Notes under the pieces: model-generated | The model's input: only the letters and a program-made list of their open reading frames with translations | Databases searched by the model: none | What the model was told of the DNA's origin: nothing | Assembly: GCA_039707655.1 (NCBI GenBank) | Contig: CM077665.1 | Span: 76,447,954 to 76,511,953, forward strand | Length of the DNA stretch: 64,000 bases | Reading direction: 5' to 3' | From: Elymus sibiricus | Taxonomy: Eukaryota > Streptophyta > Magnoliopsida > Poales > Poaceae | Shown here: one piece after another, positions 23,701 through 34,400 of the stretch | How positions within the stretch are numbered: position 1 is the stretch's first letter | Layout of the letters: each line of letters opens with the position of its first letter | Made by a program: the position numbers and the translations under genes

Positions 23701-26700
23701 GAATATTTCGCATCATTCTTGAATCCGTTCAAGAATAATGAGTGGCTCATTCAAATTTTAAGGTGAGAGTGCCTTAAAACTAATTCCCCTATGGCACATG
23801 CAGTGCACATAAAATCTTTCAATTGTCAGGAATATTGCAACTTTATTGTGGCCTACAGAATTATCAATAATTTTTCTAATCGTCCTCATATCAGATTGAT
23901 AAAGGAGGAAAAATTATTGTGTACGCAACAATATTGAGTATGAATTAATTCATACACTCAATTTCTTATAACTATCATGTCACATGGACATGATGTTGCA
24001 AATTATACCACCTGTAGTAGTACAATTATAGGCTAATGATATCTCGGGATAATTAGGAGACAACATAAGATCTCCAAAATATCTTGGGAATGTCATTCCA
24101 CAAGCATATCATTAATGTAGAGGAGTACATTCTCCTTCTACTGCGCCAGAATATTTACTGGTTGTCCATTTGAAGTAGAACTTCAAAATTATCCCATTTA
24201 AATCATTTGCCTTCTCCAATGAGTCGGTGATATGATTCAACCCAAAACTTGATAGTTTGGTAATCATTAGTACGATATTTCGTACAACCACCCCTTTGAC
24301 AAACATGGGAGTTGTTATTGTGATCATTTATTTAAATGACCCATTCTTTTGCGAGATATACACTCCATTTTTGCCTGCCATCTTTTTTATCACTTTACAT
24401 TCAACTCCTCGTGGTTAGAACCACGAAATTGCTTAGTACTGAAAGCACTAGCACAAATTTCAGGTAATGGTATAGCACCCGTTGGGGGTGTATACGATGA
24501 TTCTTCACAAGAAGTTCATCATATTTTCAACCTGAAATAAAGATGGTATTGCTTTCACCATCATAAGAGAATGTAAAGTGCAGTAAGGACATACAATCAG
24601 ATCAAGATCTGAGACTTCCTTATCACATAATCTCAACTTAGTGTTGATTTATAGACAACAGAATTATAAGCATTAACGGACTTGAAGTCCTTAATACAAA
24701 TGAATACTCATTCGTATGATGCTTATGATAACATATCTCTCCTTAAGGTGGTCCCAAAAGGGTAAATGGATATTCATCATCCATTTAAATACTCGGTTTG
24801 AGAACCGAGACATTGCGATTTCACATAAATGCAAAATTTGCACATTTTAGCTATTTATAAATAGCCATGACATTCTGTGTAGGTGGAGTTTCAGTGGCGA
24901 CAAGGCCACGGGTCGACAAAATCATTAATGCCAATGACCCATTCTCAATAATGACTTCCACCTTGTGTCATCACATCGCATTTCCTTTTGGAAAAGGTCA
25001 GCCATATATTGCATGAAATTCTCATGCATTAATTTACCTTCAGTAAATTAAGTACAATGAAAATGCTATGGCTAAGCATAATCATAATCATGGTGATTCT
25101 TAGTGACTCATAGGGCAAGCCTTCCATAGGAAGATAATCACCATTATATGGTGTAGAACTTCAAATTAAATGTAGTCACTTCATTAAGGATAAACCTTTA
25201 ATTCCCATAAAACACATAGAGGTAGTCAACCACCTAGTGGTGCCTCACTCTTATGGACAGATTGAATCAATCATAGTCTACACAACCTTATGTTATTAAA
25301 AACACATGACGGTAATTACCACAAAGTGGCATAAACCTCTCAGTTGTGTACGAAATTTAATTCATTGCTATGATCACATCTCATAAGTCGTGTACTCATG
25401 GAAGGTAATCACCAAAATATGCAAGTATTTTGCATAATTCTCTTCATAGCACAATATGTAGCATAGTCGCCACTAATGCCTTGGATTCTTCTCCTGATGG
25501 AGTATGTGACACTATAGTCACAACCAATGACAAATGTTATGAAGTTGACAATTATTTGGAAAAACATCATGAAGGTATACACCAATGGTGTAGGCCTCAT
25601 AATGGCTATGTCATAAGTTTTGTGCCTTCACACTGCTTTGAACACATGGAGATAATCACTACTGAGTAGTGTAGACCTCAACTCTTATGGAGCTTCTCAC
25701 AACCTTATGTTAATAAAAACACATTGAAGGTAATCACCACATGGTGGTGTAGACCTCATAGTTATGAACGAAATTTAATTCATTGCCATAAATGCAATCC
25801 ATAAGTTGTGTGCAAAATTGAAGGTAGTTATTATGTCAAAATGACATAATATAGATCTCACAATAACATTGGATAATCTGTAATTAAGCAGTATGTACCA
25901 TTTGTCGATTCATTGTGACAAATGTAATTTTGACATAGTCAGGCAGTGGTATACACTTTAGTACCTCATGTTTTCCAAATTTGCAAGCAAGTTCCATATT
26001 CTATGTGAATAATGGAATCAACATATTGCTTTGCAACAGTATTACTTGTGTAATACAAATAAATGCAGAAGTATAAACATACTTGTGCAACATATATGAG
26101 GATTTGGGGCCTCAAATGATCATTTTATGATGCATAATCAATTATTATGCATTTCAGCGAGACCTTATAGTCTATCATGTATATTTGCTCTGAATGCCCG
26201 GGGCATAAAACGCAAACAACAATATCATATGGTTAAAATGCTGAAAACAGTAAGCCTGGCGGCTAAACGGCTAAGTCCAACGAGCATGATGACTCGTTTG
26301 CAATTTTCAATAAGACTGAGGGCTAAACCTCACGGTCTTATAAGCCTAAGGGCTGAAACAGAAATTGCGGAGACTTATAATGGATTATAGATTAATCCGA
26401 TGGCTCATTTAAAAATAGCCAAGGAAATGGACTTATCCTTCTCCTTGCGGTTACAAATCCCTGAGGGGAATTTTCTCTTAACCGCCGCCGGTGGCCTAGA
26501 GATCGAGGCCATCTGGCCGAAGGGCGCCGCTGGACGGGGTACCGGCCATTCGCCAGAGGTCGCGGCCACAAGCGCCCGCTTCTGCGCCGGAGCGCGTCGA
26601 CTTTGCACAACTAACCTCGCATGGTTGCTTGTCTTGGTGCGGTCGTGTCAGGATGCAGACGCCGTTGTGCTGCGACGGAATCGGTGGTCGTAGCCGGAGG

Positions 26701-27365
26701 ACGCCGATGTGAATTCATCTATGTTTGCTGCGTATGATTACCAAGTAGTAAGCTGCTCTTGATTGCACATGCTCGATCCAAGCGGTTCGTACATGCATAT
26801 ATGAAAAGAAATTTCACAATATTGATTAGTGGATCTTAATTGCATGAGCAATTTTCTCCTACTCAATTTATTGTACGAATGCATGCGAGTGGATGAATCT
26901 TTATCTTTGTCGTGGACGGTACAGTGTGTCGCCGCGTTCAGTGTCTAACCGCAGCGGCGCTGCTGTGCTTGCCGCCGGCCTCTTCATGATTGATTCCATG
27001 AAGTAATTCTTGTAGAAAAACAGAACGGGTTAGAGAGAGTCTTCTTATTTCTTAATCGCAAGAGGACAACAGATTTGGATTTGCCGATTGATTTCCTCAT
27101 GCATGCATGCGATGCATGTCGTTCTGCCACAGCCAGCCTCGCTGCAGTCACTCCTGGCACCATGAAGCCGCCCCGCGCCCTCGATCCAGTCGACGGAGCA
27201 AGCGGGGAACCGCACAGGATGCCGCGGTCGCGGCCGCTGCTTCGCTTCGCACAGAAGTCGTTCGTGTCCTGGCCATCGTTGCATGAATACGGGGCCTGTT
27301 GGTAACCGTCGTCTCCCGAATGGCCTTTTTCTCTCTCTAGCGGCAGAGACTATGTGCTGATAAAG
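20758..27365 (-). pseudogene. Decayed copia internal domain, rich in short inverted repeats
   Basis: Copia ancestry is supported at about 21570-21665 (minus), where the reading Y-L-N-T-I-G-A-L-I-Y-I-A-K, a stop, then V-R-P-D-T matches the conserved stretch before RNase H (YL.AIGALLYLA...TRPD). No frame is open for long and no YVDD or DTG motif was found, so protein coding is lost. 21200-26000 is AT-rich and contains many perfect hairpins with arms of 7-9 bp. 26430-26700 and 27080-27300 are GC-rich and different in character; they may be the leader/gag side or captured host DNA. Confidence 0.7.
25133..25960. repeat. ~88-bp-periodic array of hairpin-bearing units
   Basis: Degenerate units begin at about 25133, 25221, 25311, 25403, 25461, 25573, 25651, 25729 and 25823, with a trailing copy near 25944. 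The unit pattern is GGTAATCACC(hairpin)GTGTAGACCTCA. Hairpin arms differ between units: CACCAT/ATGGTG, ACCAC/GTGGT, CCAC/GTGG, AAAATA/TATTTT, ACACC/GGTGT, CACTAC/GTAGTG, CACCAC/GTGGTG, ATTATGTCA/TGACATAAT. A higher-order ~414-bp repeat is also visible (ccttatgtta.taaaaacacat at about 25287 and 25702). Confidence 0.75.
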
Positions 27366-27551
27366 TGTTGTAAAATGAAAGTAAAGAGACAAATGAAGAG
27401 TCCAAATGATTCCACCAGTTCCATTGCTACGTGGGAGACCCACTTATATACAAGATGAAGGGGTGTGTTGGGGAGACATCTCTTCCCCCAACAGACACCT
27501 CCTGGAAGGCATCCCTTCCATACAATTGATCACATGTTTTATTTCTCAACA
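27366..27551 (-). repeat. 5' LTR (186 bp)
   Basis: Identical by eye to the copy at 20572-20757; followed by the CCAAG target duplication. Confidence 0.95.
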
Positions 27552-27556
27552 CCAAG

Positions 27557-27978
27557 TTCGGATGCCCCCTGCGATCGCCCTTGTAGTCTTCCTCAGCTCC
27601 GGTACACTTGACAACTAGCAACACAGTCGGCGCTTTGCTTTGTGATCATGACCGAATGTTTCTTTTGCATCAGTTTGTATTTTCGTTCGGTGATGTCTCG
27701 ACTCTCGAATCTTGATCGACGTGCCCCCACCTGCATGGACCAAGCTTATCGTGGAAATGACAGGCAGAATACGAAAGAAGTTCACATGCCGAAGGCGACG
27801 GTCGAGCCAGGCTAGAGTAGCCCCTCCAGTAAAGGGAGTTGGTAAAACTACCAACCAATTTTCTGGCAGAAACTACTCCGTATGGTGCATGCACTGGTCA
27901 TGCATATCCCGCGTACAAAACCGCACCTGTTGTATTTTTCCTCCAACCGTGTGAACCCATTTTATTAACCGCTCAACG
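27557..27978. other. Intergenic stretch, no gene recognised
   Basis: Mixed-composition DNA between the copia insertion and a LINE-like insertion. Short ORFs on both strands have no recognisable domain. Confidence 0.4.
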
Positions 27979-27993
27979 AGAATGCCAAAAGTT

Positions 27994-28284
27994 GGAGCTC
28001 TATGCAGCTGTTTGCGGGTTGGCTTCGAGGTTGGAGCTCTATGGTGAAATCGGAATCGCTCGTTCGAGGCAACCGGTGATGATGATGACGCTTGCGACTC
28101 CTTGGCGGATGCCTTTCTTCTTTGCGGCTTTGTGTTCCATGTCGGTGGCCAGGTTGGCCGGTGGTGTTCATGACATGTGGGTTGAGTTGTATCGGTTTTA
28201 GCCCAGTTTTTCGTCAATTAACCAGACAATTTTCTTCTTCTTAATCAATGAAAATGACAAATCTTTTGTCTCGTTTCAAAAAAA
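27994..28284 (+). mobile_element. 5'-truncated LINE-like insertion with oligo(A) tail
   Basis: Flanked by the 15-bp direct repeat AGAATGCCAAAAGTT (27979-27993 and 28284-28298, overlapping the tail). Ends with TTAATCAATGAAAATGACAA, then TTTTGTCTCGTTTCAAAAAAA, close to the 3' ends of plant L1 elements. Near its 5' end a 14-bp segment (GTTGGAGCTCTATG) is repeated at 27991 and 28030. Too short to code for a LINE protein. Confidence 0.8.
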
Positions 28285-28298
28285 GAATGCCAAAAGTT

Positions 28299-29314
28299 TT
28301 ACTTTTACAGAGCAAAAAACCGAACCTGTCGTCGCACAAAGACGCTTGGTTTCCTTCACTCAGTCCGTTTCTGCCTGGCTGTCTCGACTCTCAACTTTCT
28401 GGGGTTCTCGAAACATCCGGGGTGTTCCTCCGTCTTGGCAGCGCGAAAGTGTCCACTGAGAATCTGAGATCAACGCTCGGCTGGTGCAGGTGAGGTGGGT
28501 GAACCTGCCGTGCACTATCAAGTTTTCGAGGCAAGCTTTTGTCTTGGCGCGAGTAAAATGGGACGTGAACTGAACGGACGGCCACTGCTTGCGTGCGTGG
28601 CCATGTGTCCACTGCCCTGCTATTGTTGGGAAAGGGTACAGCCTAATTTTGGGGTCAGGGAAGAGTACATCTATGTGAGGTTTTAGCTTGCTGTGTCGAT
28701 CTTGTTTGTTTCGAGGGTTTTGGCTATTTGAGAGTAGTAGTACGTAGTACGTGAATTGGTGAAGGGAACCAACCACTTCCTTGACTGATTTAAAAGTGCT
28801 GCGTACGCCAATCTGTTGGCCGAGCTTGGATGGTGTGATGGAACTGGCCTGCCAATATGTGCACGTCCACCCGTGGAAGGATCAGTTGAAAACGTGTCCA
28901 TGTGTGATGTGTCCGTGTCACGACAACGACAAGGCGTCGACGACGTGGGCCGGCCAAGATCCAGTTCTTGATACCGACGGTAAAAGTAAATAAAAACACG
29001 GTTTACGATGAAACACGCACACTCTCTCCCCTGACGGGTGGAAGTGAAAAGACAATCTTGTTTCGATGAACTCCTTTTTTTAGTGGGGTTTCGATGAACT
29101 GGTCCTTTGGGCAACACACACACACACACAAAATGCTGCTTTGTTTTAGGCATGGTGCTTTGGCACTAGTTGGGCCGTTACTAGGCTTGTTGAGGTCCAA
29201 ATTTATAACAGGCCCAGTTTGGCCCAGCAAAGTCTAGGACTTATAATTATTATAAAGACACCCCTCAGAAAGAATATTACAAAGATTTTTGTGTATGGGT
29301 CATCACTAGATATG
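28299..29314. other. Intergenic stretch with a CA microsatellite
   Basis: No gene is recognised. A (CA)n run of about 18 bp lies at 29114-29131. A sequence near 29275-29306 (attacaaagatttttgtgta...) recurs at 29506-29535, on the other side of the SINE-like insertion. Confidence 0.45.
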
Positions 29315-29328
29315 ATTTATGTTAAGAA

Positions 29329-29482
29329 GAGAACCGAGCGTAGCTCGGTTGGCAAGGCGCGGGAGTTCGCAGCCAGCCCACCAGTGTTCGAGCCTCGGCT
29401 CGAGCGTCTGGTGCTCACGGAGTTTTCTTCTATAAAAAAATGCCAACAGGCTAGTCTAGCCCGGGTTGGTCTCGTTTTTTTT
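29329..29482 (+). mobile_element. tRNA-derived SINE-like insertion
   Basis: About 154 bp, flanked by the 14-bp target duplication ATTTATGTTAAGAA (29315-29328 and 29483-29496). The 5' part is tRNA-like: an A-box-like TAGCTCGGTTGGCAAGG (about 29341) and a B-box-like GTGTTCGAGCCTC (about 29384), about 30 bp apart. It ends in a run of T. It cannot fold as a full tRNA and is best read as a SINE. Confidence 0.82.
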
Positions 29483-29574
29483 ATTTATGTTAAGAAAATT
29501 ATTATTACAAGATTTTTGTTTATGGGTCATCACAGAGATTTTTAGAGACGTTGAATAGTGGTGTTGCTCCGGGT

Positions 29575-29674
29575 GTATCGTCTACTAGTGCCGGCAAATT
29601 CATCGTTTTCTACGTTGAACCAAACGCTCCATGACCATACCAACCCCTCCTTGATTGACATCAGGAGAATAACA
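29575..29674. repeat. Left copy of a ~94-bp direct duplication flanking the copia element
   Basis: Starts GTATCGTCTACTAGTGCC and ends AGAATAACA immediately before the 5' LTR. The right copy is 45168-45261, immediately after the 3' LTR. This copy has 6 extra bases (gaccat) and a few substitutions. No 5-bp target duplication of the usual kind is seen. Confidence 0.88.
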
Positions 29675-29866
29675 TGTTAGGTTGATCTCCTCCTGATCGG
29701 GGGCGCCCAACCAAACCATGGTTGATGGGTCCCTGTCGCCGCGCTATATAAAGTGGTGGGGTGCCGGCTGCACGAGTTACAAGGTTAACCGTGCTCTGCC
29801 AAACCCCACCGACACCCCCTACCGATCTAGGGTTAGCGCGTCACGACGGGAAGCACCGCCGCCACC

Positions 29867-29907
<41 letters not shown>

Positions 29908-30032
29908 CTCACACCGTCGCCCTCCCACCATGGCCACCCGCTCGAGCTCATCGAGCCAAGGAGAAGGTAAAACCCCATATCACACTCACTGTTACCGTGG
30001 ATCCCAACCCATTCGATCTACAGAAACTATCA
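29675..30032 (+). repeat. 5' LTR (358 bp)
   Basis: TGTTAGGTTGATCTCC...AGAAACTATCA. Has a TATATAAAG box (about 29744) and a long (CT)n tract (about 29870-29904). Compared with the 3' LTR it lacks about 41 bp between two GATCGGG repeats and has a longer CT run. Confidence 0.9.
29870..29904 (+). repeat. (CT)n microsatellite in the LTR
   Basis: About 35 bp of CT dinucleotides; the 3' LTR has only about 13 bp at the same place (near 45028), showing slippage since insertion. Confidence 0.9.
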
Positions 30033-31422
30033 ATGGTATCAGCGAGAGATTGGGTTTAGGATTTTTCGGTACAAAATCAAAGTTTTCCCCTCCCCCAAAG
30101 AACCCTAGAAGGGCAGAGAATAGAAATAAATAGAAAAGATCACCGGAGAGGGCCTCACAGCTCGCCGGAAAGGTTGTGCCGCCGCAAGGCCGCGCCAGTT
30201 CCTCTCGATCCGAACGGGCATCAGCAAGCCGAGCCGTTCGGACGAAGAACAACCCCTCCCGACAGGGGCAAAGGGCGCCGCTTGCCACACCGCTCGACGG
30301 TGGCACGCTCACCGCAAGGGGCACGCGCCACCGACGAGGGGGATGGAAACGGCTGCCACCGCCTGGTGTTCCACCGCCTGGTGCTCCGCCGTCGTCATCT
30401 ACGGTGATGCAGAGAAGAGGCGAGGGTGGTGGAGAAATAGAGGAAAGGGGGGAGAAAAGGCGAAGGGGAAAGGGGGCTCGCGCGGCCCGCGCGGCGTGGT
30501 GGCTCGACGCCGTCGCCGGCGGCCGGCGTGGTCTTTCCCCGCTGCCATGGAGCAGAGTCGCGAGAGAGAGAGAGCAGAGCGGCGCGCAGGGAAAATGAGG
30601 AGGGTTTTCCCCCTCGGCCGCTGTCGGCCCTGGTTTTGATCGACCGAGGTCCACGGGCGACCGTCCGATCAAGATGGACGGCGTAGATTGAAACCCTAAC
30701 CGCGCTGCAGGCCTTGGGCCAAAAGAAGAGCAGGCCCGCGCTGGGCCAAGGCCGACGGCCCAGGCCAAAGCTAGGCTAGGCTCGCACGGCTCAGGCGCTG
30801 GGTGACTGGGCCGTTTTCGGCCCAGAGAGCCCTGGCCGTTTTTTCTTTTTAGTTATTTGTCCAGTTTTAGGCAAAAAACTTTATATAGTTTTAATTCTTT
30901 TTTCTATTCAAATTAATCCAACGAAAAATTGTTTAGAAAATAGAAAAGTAAATAGAAAAGTTTCTGCCAAAGAAAATAGGAAAGTTTCAGAAAAAGAAAA
31001 GTCCATGAATTTTATAAAGAAAATAATAAAGTTCATGAATTTTTTCTTTAGTCAAAGAAAAGTTTCTGAAAAGACTAAAAAGTTCATGAATTTTATATTC
31101 ATAATTTTTTCCGCTGCAAAATAAATAATAGTGCTCTTTTACAAAGAAAATAAAAGTTTAATGATAATTCAATTTTAAGAGCATATTAAAGTGATTATTG
31201 AAATAAATATGATTCTGTTATTTTTATGACCAACGTTGTTAATAACATGGTCATGATTTATTATTGTTATAAAAGGTGCACTTATTTCTATTTTTTACCC
31301 AACGGTGATATAGATTTAATTGCATAAACAGTTGTATGTTTAATTTTTGACCAACGTTAGATTAATGCATGCAATTGTTGCCATGATCTCACTGCATTGT
31401 GATTTCAGGAGGTTACCACTTG
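30033..31422 (+). other. Leader of the copia element
   Basis: Primer-binding site at 30034-30048, then a GC-rich part (30140-30830) and an AT-rich part (30840-31400). The 258-codon minus-strand ORF at 29992-30768 has no recognisable domain and is explained by composition. A splice-acceptor-like tract (gtgatttcag) lies just before the gag start near 31410. Confidence 0.55.
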
Positions 31423-34400
31423 ATGAGTTGCCTAAAAGATGTTCCAACACTCAGAGGTGATAACTACACCGAATGGAGAAAGAAAGTTGATTTGGCCTTT
31501 GTCTGTGCTGAGGTGGACTGGGTTGTGGACACTCCATAGCCGGTCAGACCAACAGAGCCAGTCAAAGATGCCAATGATGATGATGATGCATGGGACAAAA
31601 AGAGGAGGGATTATGCTCCAGTGGAGATGTCATATACCCTCGACAACCAAAAGTGGCTCACCGCCAATAAAAAGTGCATGGCTTTCATAAAAAACACAAT
31701 TGAGAATGCTCTTGTGGGCTCAATTGTAGAGTGTACTTCCGTAGGGGAGTTTCTTGCAAAGATAAAGAGCCAGTTCACTGGTTCTTCAAAGATATATGCC
31801 ACCCAGTTGCTAAAGCAACTGGTGACAGAAAACTACACAGGCGGTGGTCATGGCATAAGAGAGCACATCCTCAGGATGAGCAACATGGCAGCTAAGCTTA
31901 AACCCATGGATGCGGATTTGGAGCTCAAACATGCGCTCTTGGTCCACCTGGTTATGGCTTCACTGCCAAAAGAGTTTGACACCTTTGTTGTCAACTACAA
32001 CATGTCACCTGAAAAATGGGACATTGAAAAGACTATAGCCATGTGTGTCCAAGAAGAGGAAAGACTTAAAGCCTCACATGGTGGTTCTCTGAACTATGTG
32101 AAGGACAACAAGAAAAAGAATTACAATCAAAATAGCAAAGGTTCCCCTTCAAAGGCACATGGAAAAGCTCACCATCAGCATCAACAGAAGTCTTTTCCAG
32201 TGGACAAAGATACTTGCCTCCACTGTAAGAAGACTGGGCATTACAAGAAAGATTGCCCTGATTGGCTAAAGTCAATAATGGCAAAGAAAGGTAACAACAT
32301 TGTTTCCTTTGTAAATGAATCCTTGTATACACAGTTTTCGAAATCTACTTGGTGGATTGACTCAGGAGCAACTGTCCATGTTGCAAATTCATTACAGGGA
32401 TTCCATTCGATGCGGACTACGCAAAGAAGCAAAAGATGCATTGAAGTTGCAAATGGAGTTCAAGCAGAAGTTGAAGCTGTCGGTGACATCTCCTTGGAGT
32501 TAGCTGATGGATTCAAGCTTCTACTTAGAGATGTTTTATATGTTCCTTCATGTCATAAAAACTTAATTAGTGTTTCCTGTTTGGATAAAGATTATTATGA
32601 ATGTCACTTTGGACATGGCAAATGTGCCATATGGTTTAATAATACCCATGTGGGTGTTGCTTTCCTACATGATGAGCTTTATTTATTATCACTCCGTGAA
32701 AAAGTGTATTCTGTGTGCAATGTGAATGAGCATATTTCCACGTCGAATAAAGAACAAAAGAAACGAAAGAGAACTCATGACTCATCGAAATTATGGCACT
32801 GCCGCTTGGGACATATTTCCAAGGGGAGAATAGAAAGACTCGTTAAAAGTGAAATTCTTCCTCCGTTAGAGTTCTCGGACTTAGAACAATGCATAGATTG
32901 CATCAAAGGAAAGTATGTAAAACAAATCAAAAAGGGTGCAATCCATAGCACAGGCACACTAGAAATCATTCACACTGACATTTGTGGACCATTTCCGGTG
33001 AAAAGTGTGGATGGATATGACTCGTTCATAACATTCACAGATGATTACTCCTGCTATGGTTATATTTATCCAATCAAAGAAAGATCTGAAGCATTAGATA
33101 AATTTAAGATATTCAAAGCTGAAGTTGAAAATCAGCATGATAAAAGAATAAAGATAGTAAGAACTGACCGTGGGGGGAGTACTACGGTCGACACACTCCA
33201 TATGGCCAAGTCCCTGGACCTTTTACAAAGTTCTTACAGGAGACTGGCATAGTAGCCCAGTATTCAATGCCGGGCGAGCCTCAGCAAAATGGAGTAGCTG
33301 AAAGGCGCAACCGTACACTTATGGATATGGTGCGCAGCATGATGAATTACTCCACCTTGCCATTGGGATTATGGATGGAGGTGCTTAAAACCGCCATTCA
33401 CATTCTCAATAGAGTGCCAAGCAAGTCGGTGCCCAAAACACCGTACGAGCTGTGGACAGGACGAGTGCCCTCCCTACAACACTTCAGGGTGTGGGGGTGC
33501 CCTGTTGAGGCCAAAATGTTTAATCCAAACATTGCAAAGTTAGATCCCAAAACAGTGAGTTGCCACTTCATTGGCTATCCAGACAAATCAAAGGGTTTTC
33601 GTTTCTACTGTCCAGACAGATATACAAAGTTTGTAGAAACAAGACATGCAGTCTTCTTAGAGGACGAAGTGATGAGGGGGAGCATGGTAGCTCGGAAAAT
33701 TGATCTTGAGGAGAAGAGGGTGCATGCACCTAATCCGATGATTCAGGAGCCATTTTTCTCACTACCAGCTGTAACTCCACCCATGACAACTATGGGAGTA
33801 GACCCGGAACCTGTCCGTTAGGAGCCGACTGAACCCGTTGTTGAGCATGAAAGGGAGGTGCAGCAGCCAATTGTAGAAGATGTGCCGGAAGTTGAGGCAC
33901 AGAATGTGCCAGAAACTGAGGCTCTTAGAAGATCTAATAGAACAAGAAGATCAGCTATTTCTACTGATTATAAAGTTTATAACACAGAAATGGTTCATAT
34001 GGAAGGTGACCCTACTACATATGAAGAAGCCATTAGAAGCCCTCACTCATCAAAATGGCTAGAGGCAATGGAAGATGAAATGAAATCGATGAGTTCCAAA
34101 GATGTTTGGGACTTAGAGGAAATTCCTAAAGGAGCCAAAACAGTAGGCTGCAAATGGGTCTACAAAACTAAGTATGACCCTAATGGGAATGTAAAAAAGT
34201 ATAAAGCCCGACTTGTGGCAAAAGGATTTACACAAAGAGAAGGGATAGATTACAATGAGACTTTTCCCCAGTCTCATGTAAGGACTCCTTCAGAATCATA
34301 ATGGTATTAATTGCACATTTTGATTTAGAGTTACATCAAATGGATGTAAAGACGGCATTTCTGAACGGGGATTTAAAAGAAAAGGTCTACATGAAACAAC

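Larger units (their letters stand above)
20572..27551 (-). mobile_element. Copia retrotransposon with identical 186-bp LTRs and dead interior
   Basis: LTRs at 20572-20757 and 27366-27551 are both 186 bp and show no difference by eye. The target duplication CCAAG lies at 20567-20571 and 27552-27556. On the minus strand the polypurine tract (gatcaagggggag) adjoins the left LTR, and a weak tRNA-primer-like site (ttatcagcac) follows the right LTR, so transcription runs right to left. The 6.6-kb interior has no long ORF. The young LTRs and dead interior together suggest a non-autonomous copy moved by enzymes made elsewhere. Confidence 0.93.

Noticed and set aside
26392..26693. 97-codon plus-strand ORF and antisense partners in a GC-rich island
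   Set aside because: No domain or conserved motif seen; kept only as a composition anomaly.
27839..28217. ORFs of 114-120 codons on both strands
   Set aside because: They span the LINE-like insertion and its flank, so they are chance frames across an insertion junction.
29329..29482. tRNA gene
   Set aside because: Has A- and B-box-like motifs but no complete cloverleaf or acceptor stem, and carries target duplications; a SINE fits better.
29992..30768. 258-codon minus-strand ORF in the copia leader
   Set aside because: Pro/Ser/Arg-rich and antisense to the GC-rich leader; it runs into the LTR and shows no domain.
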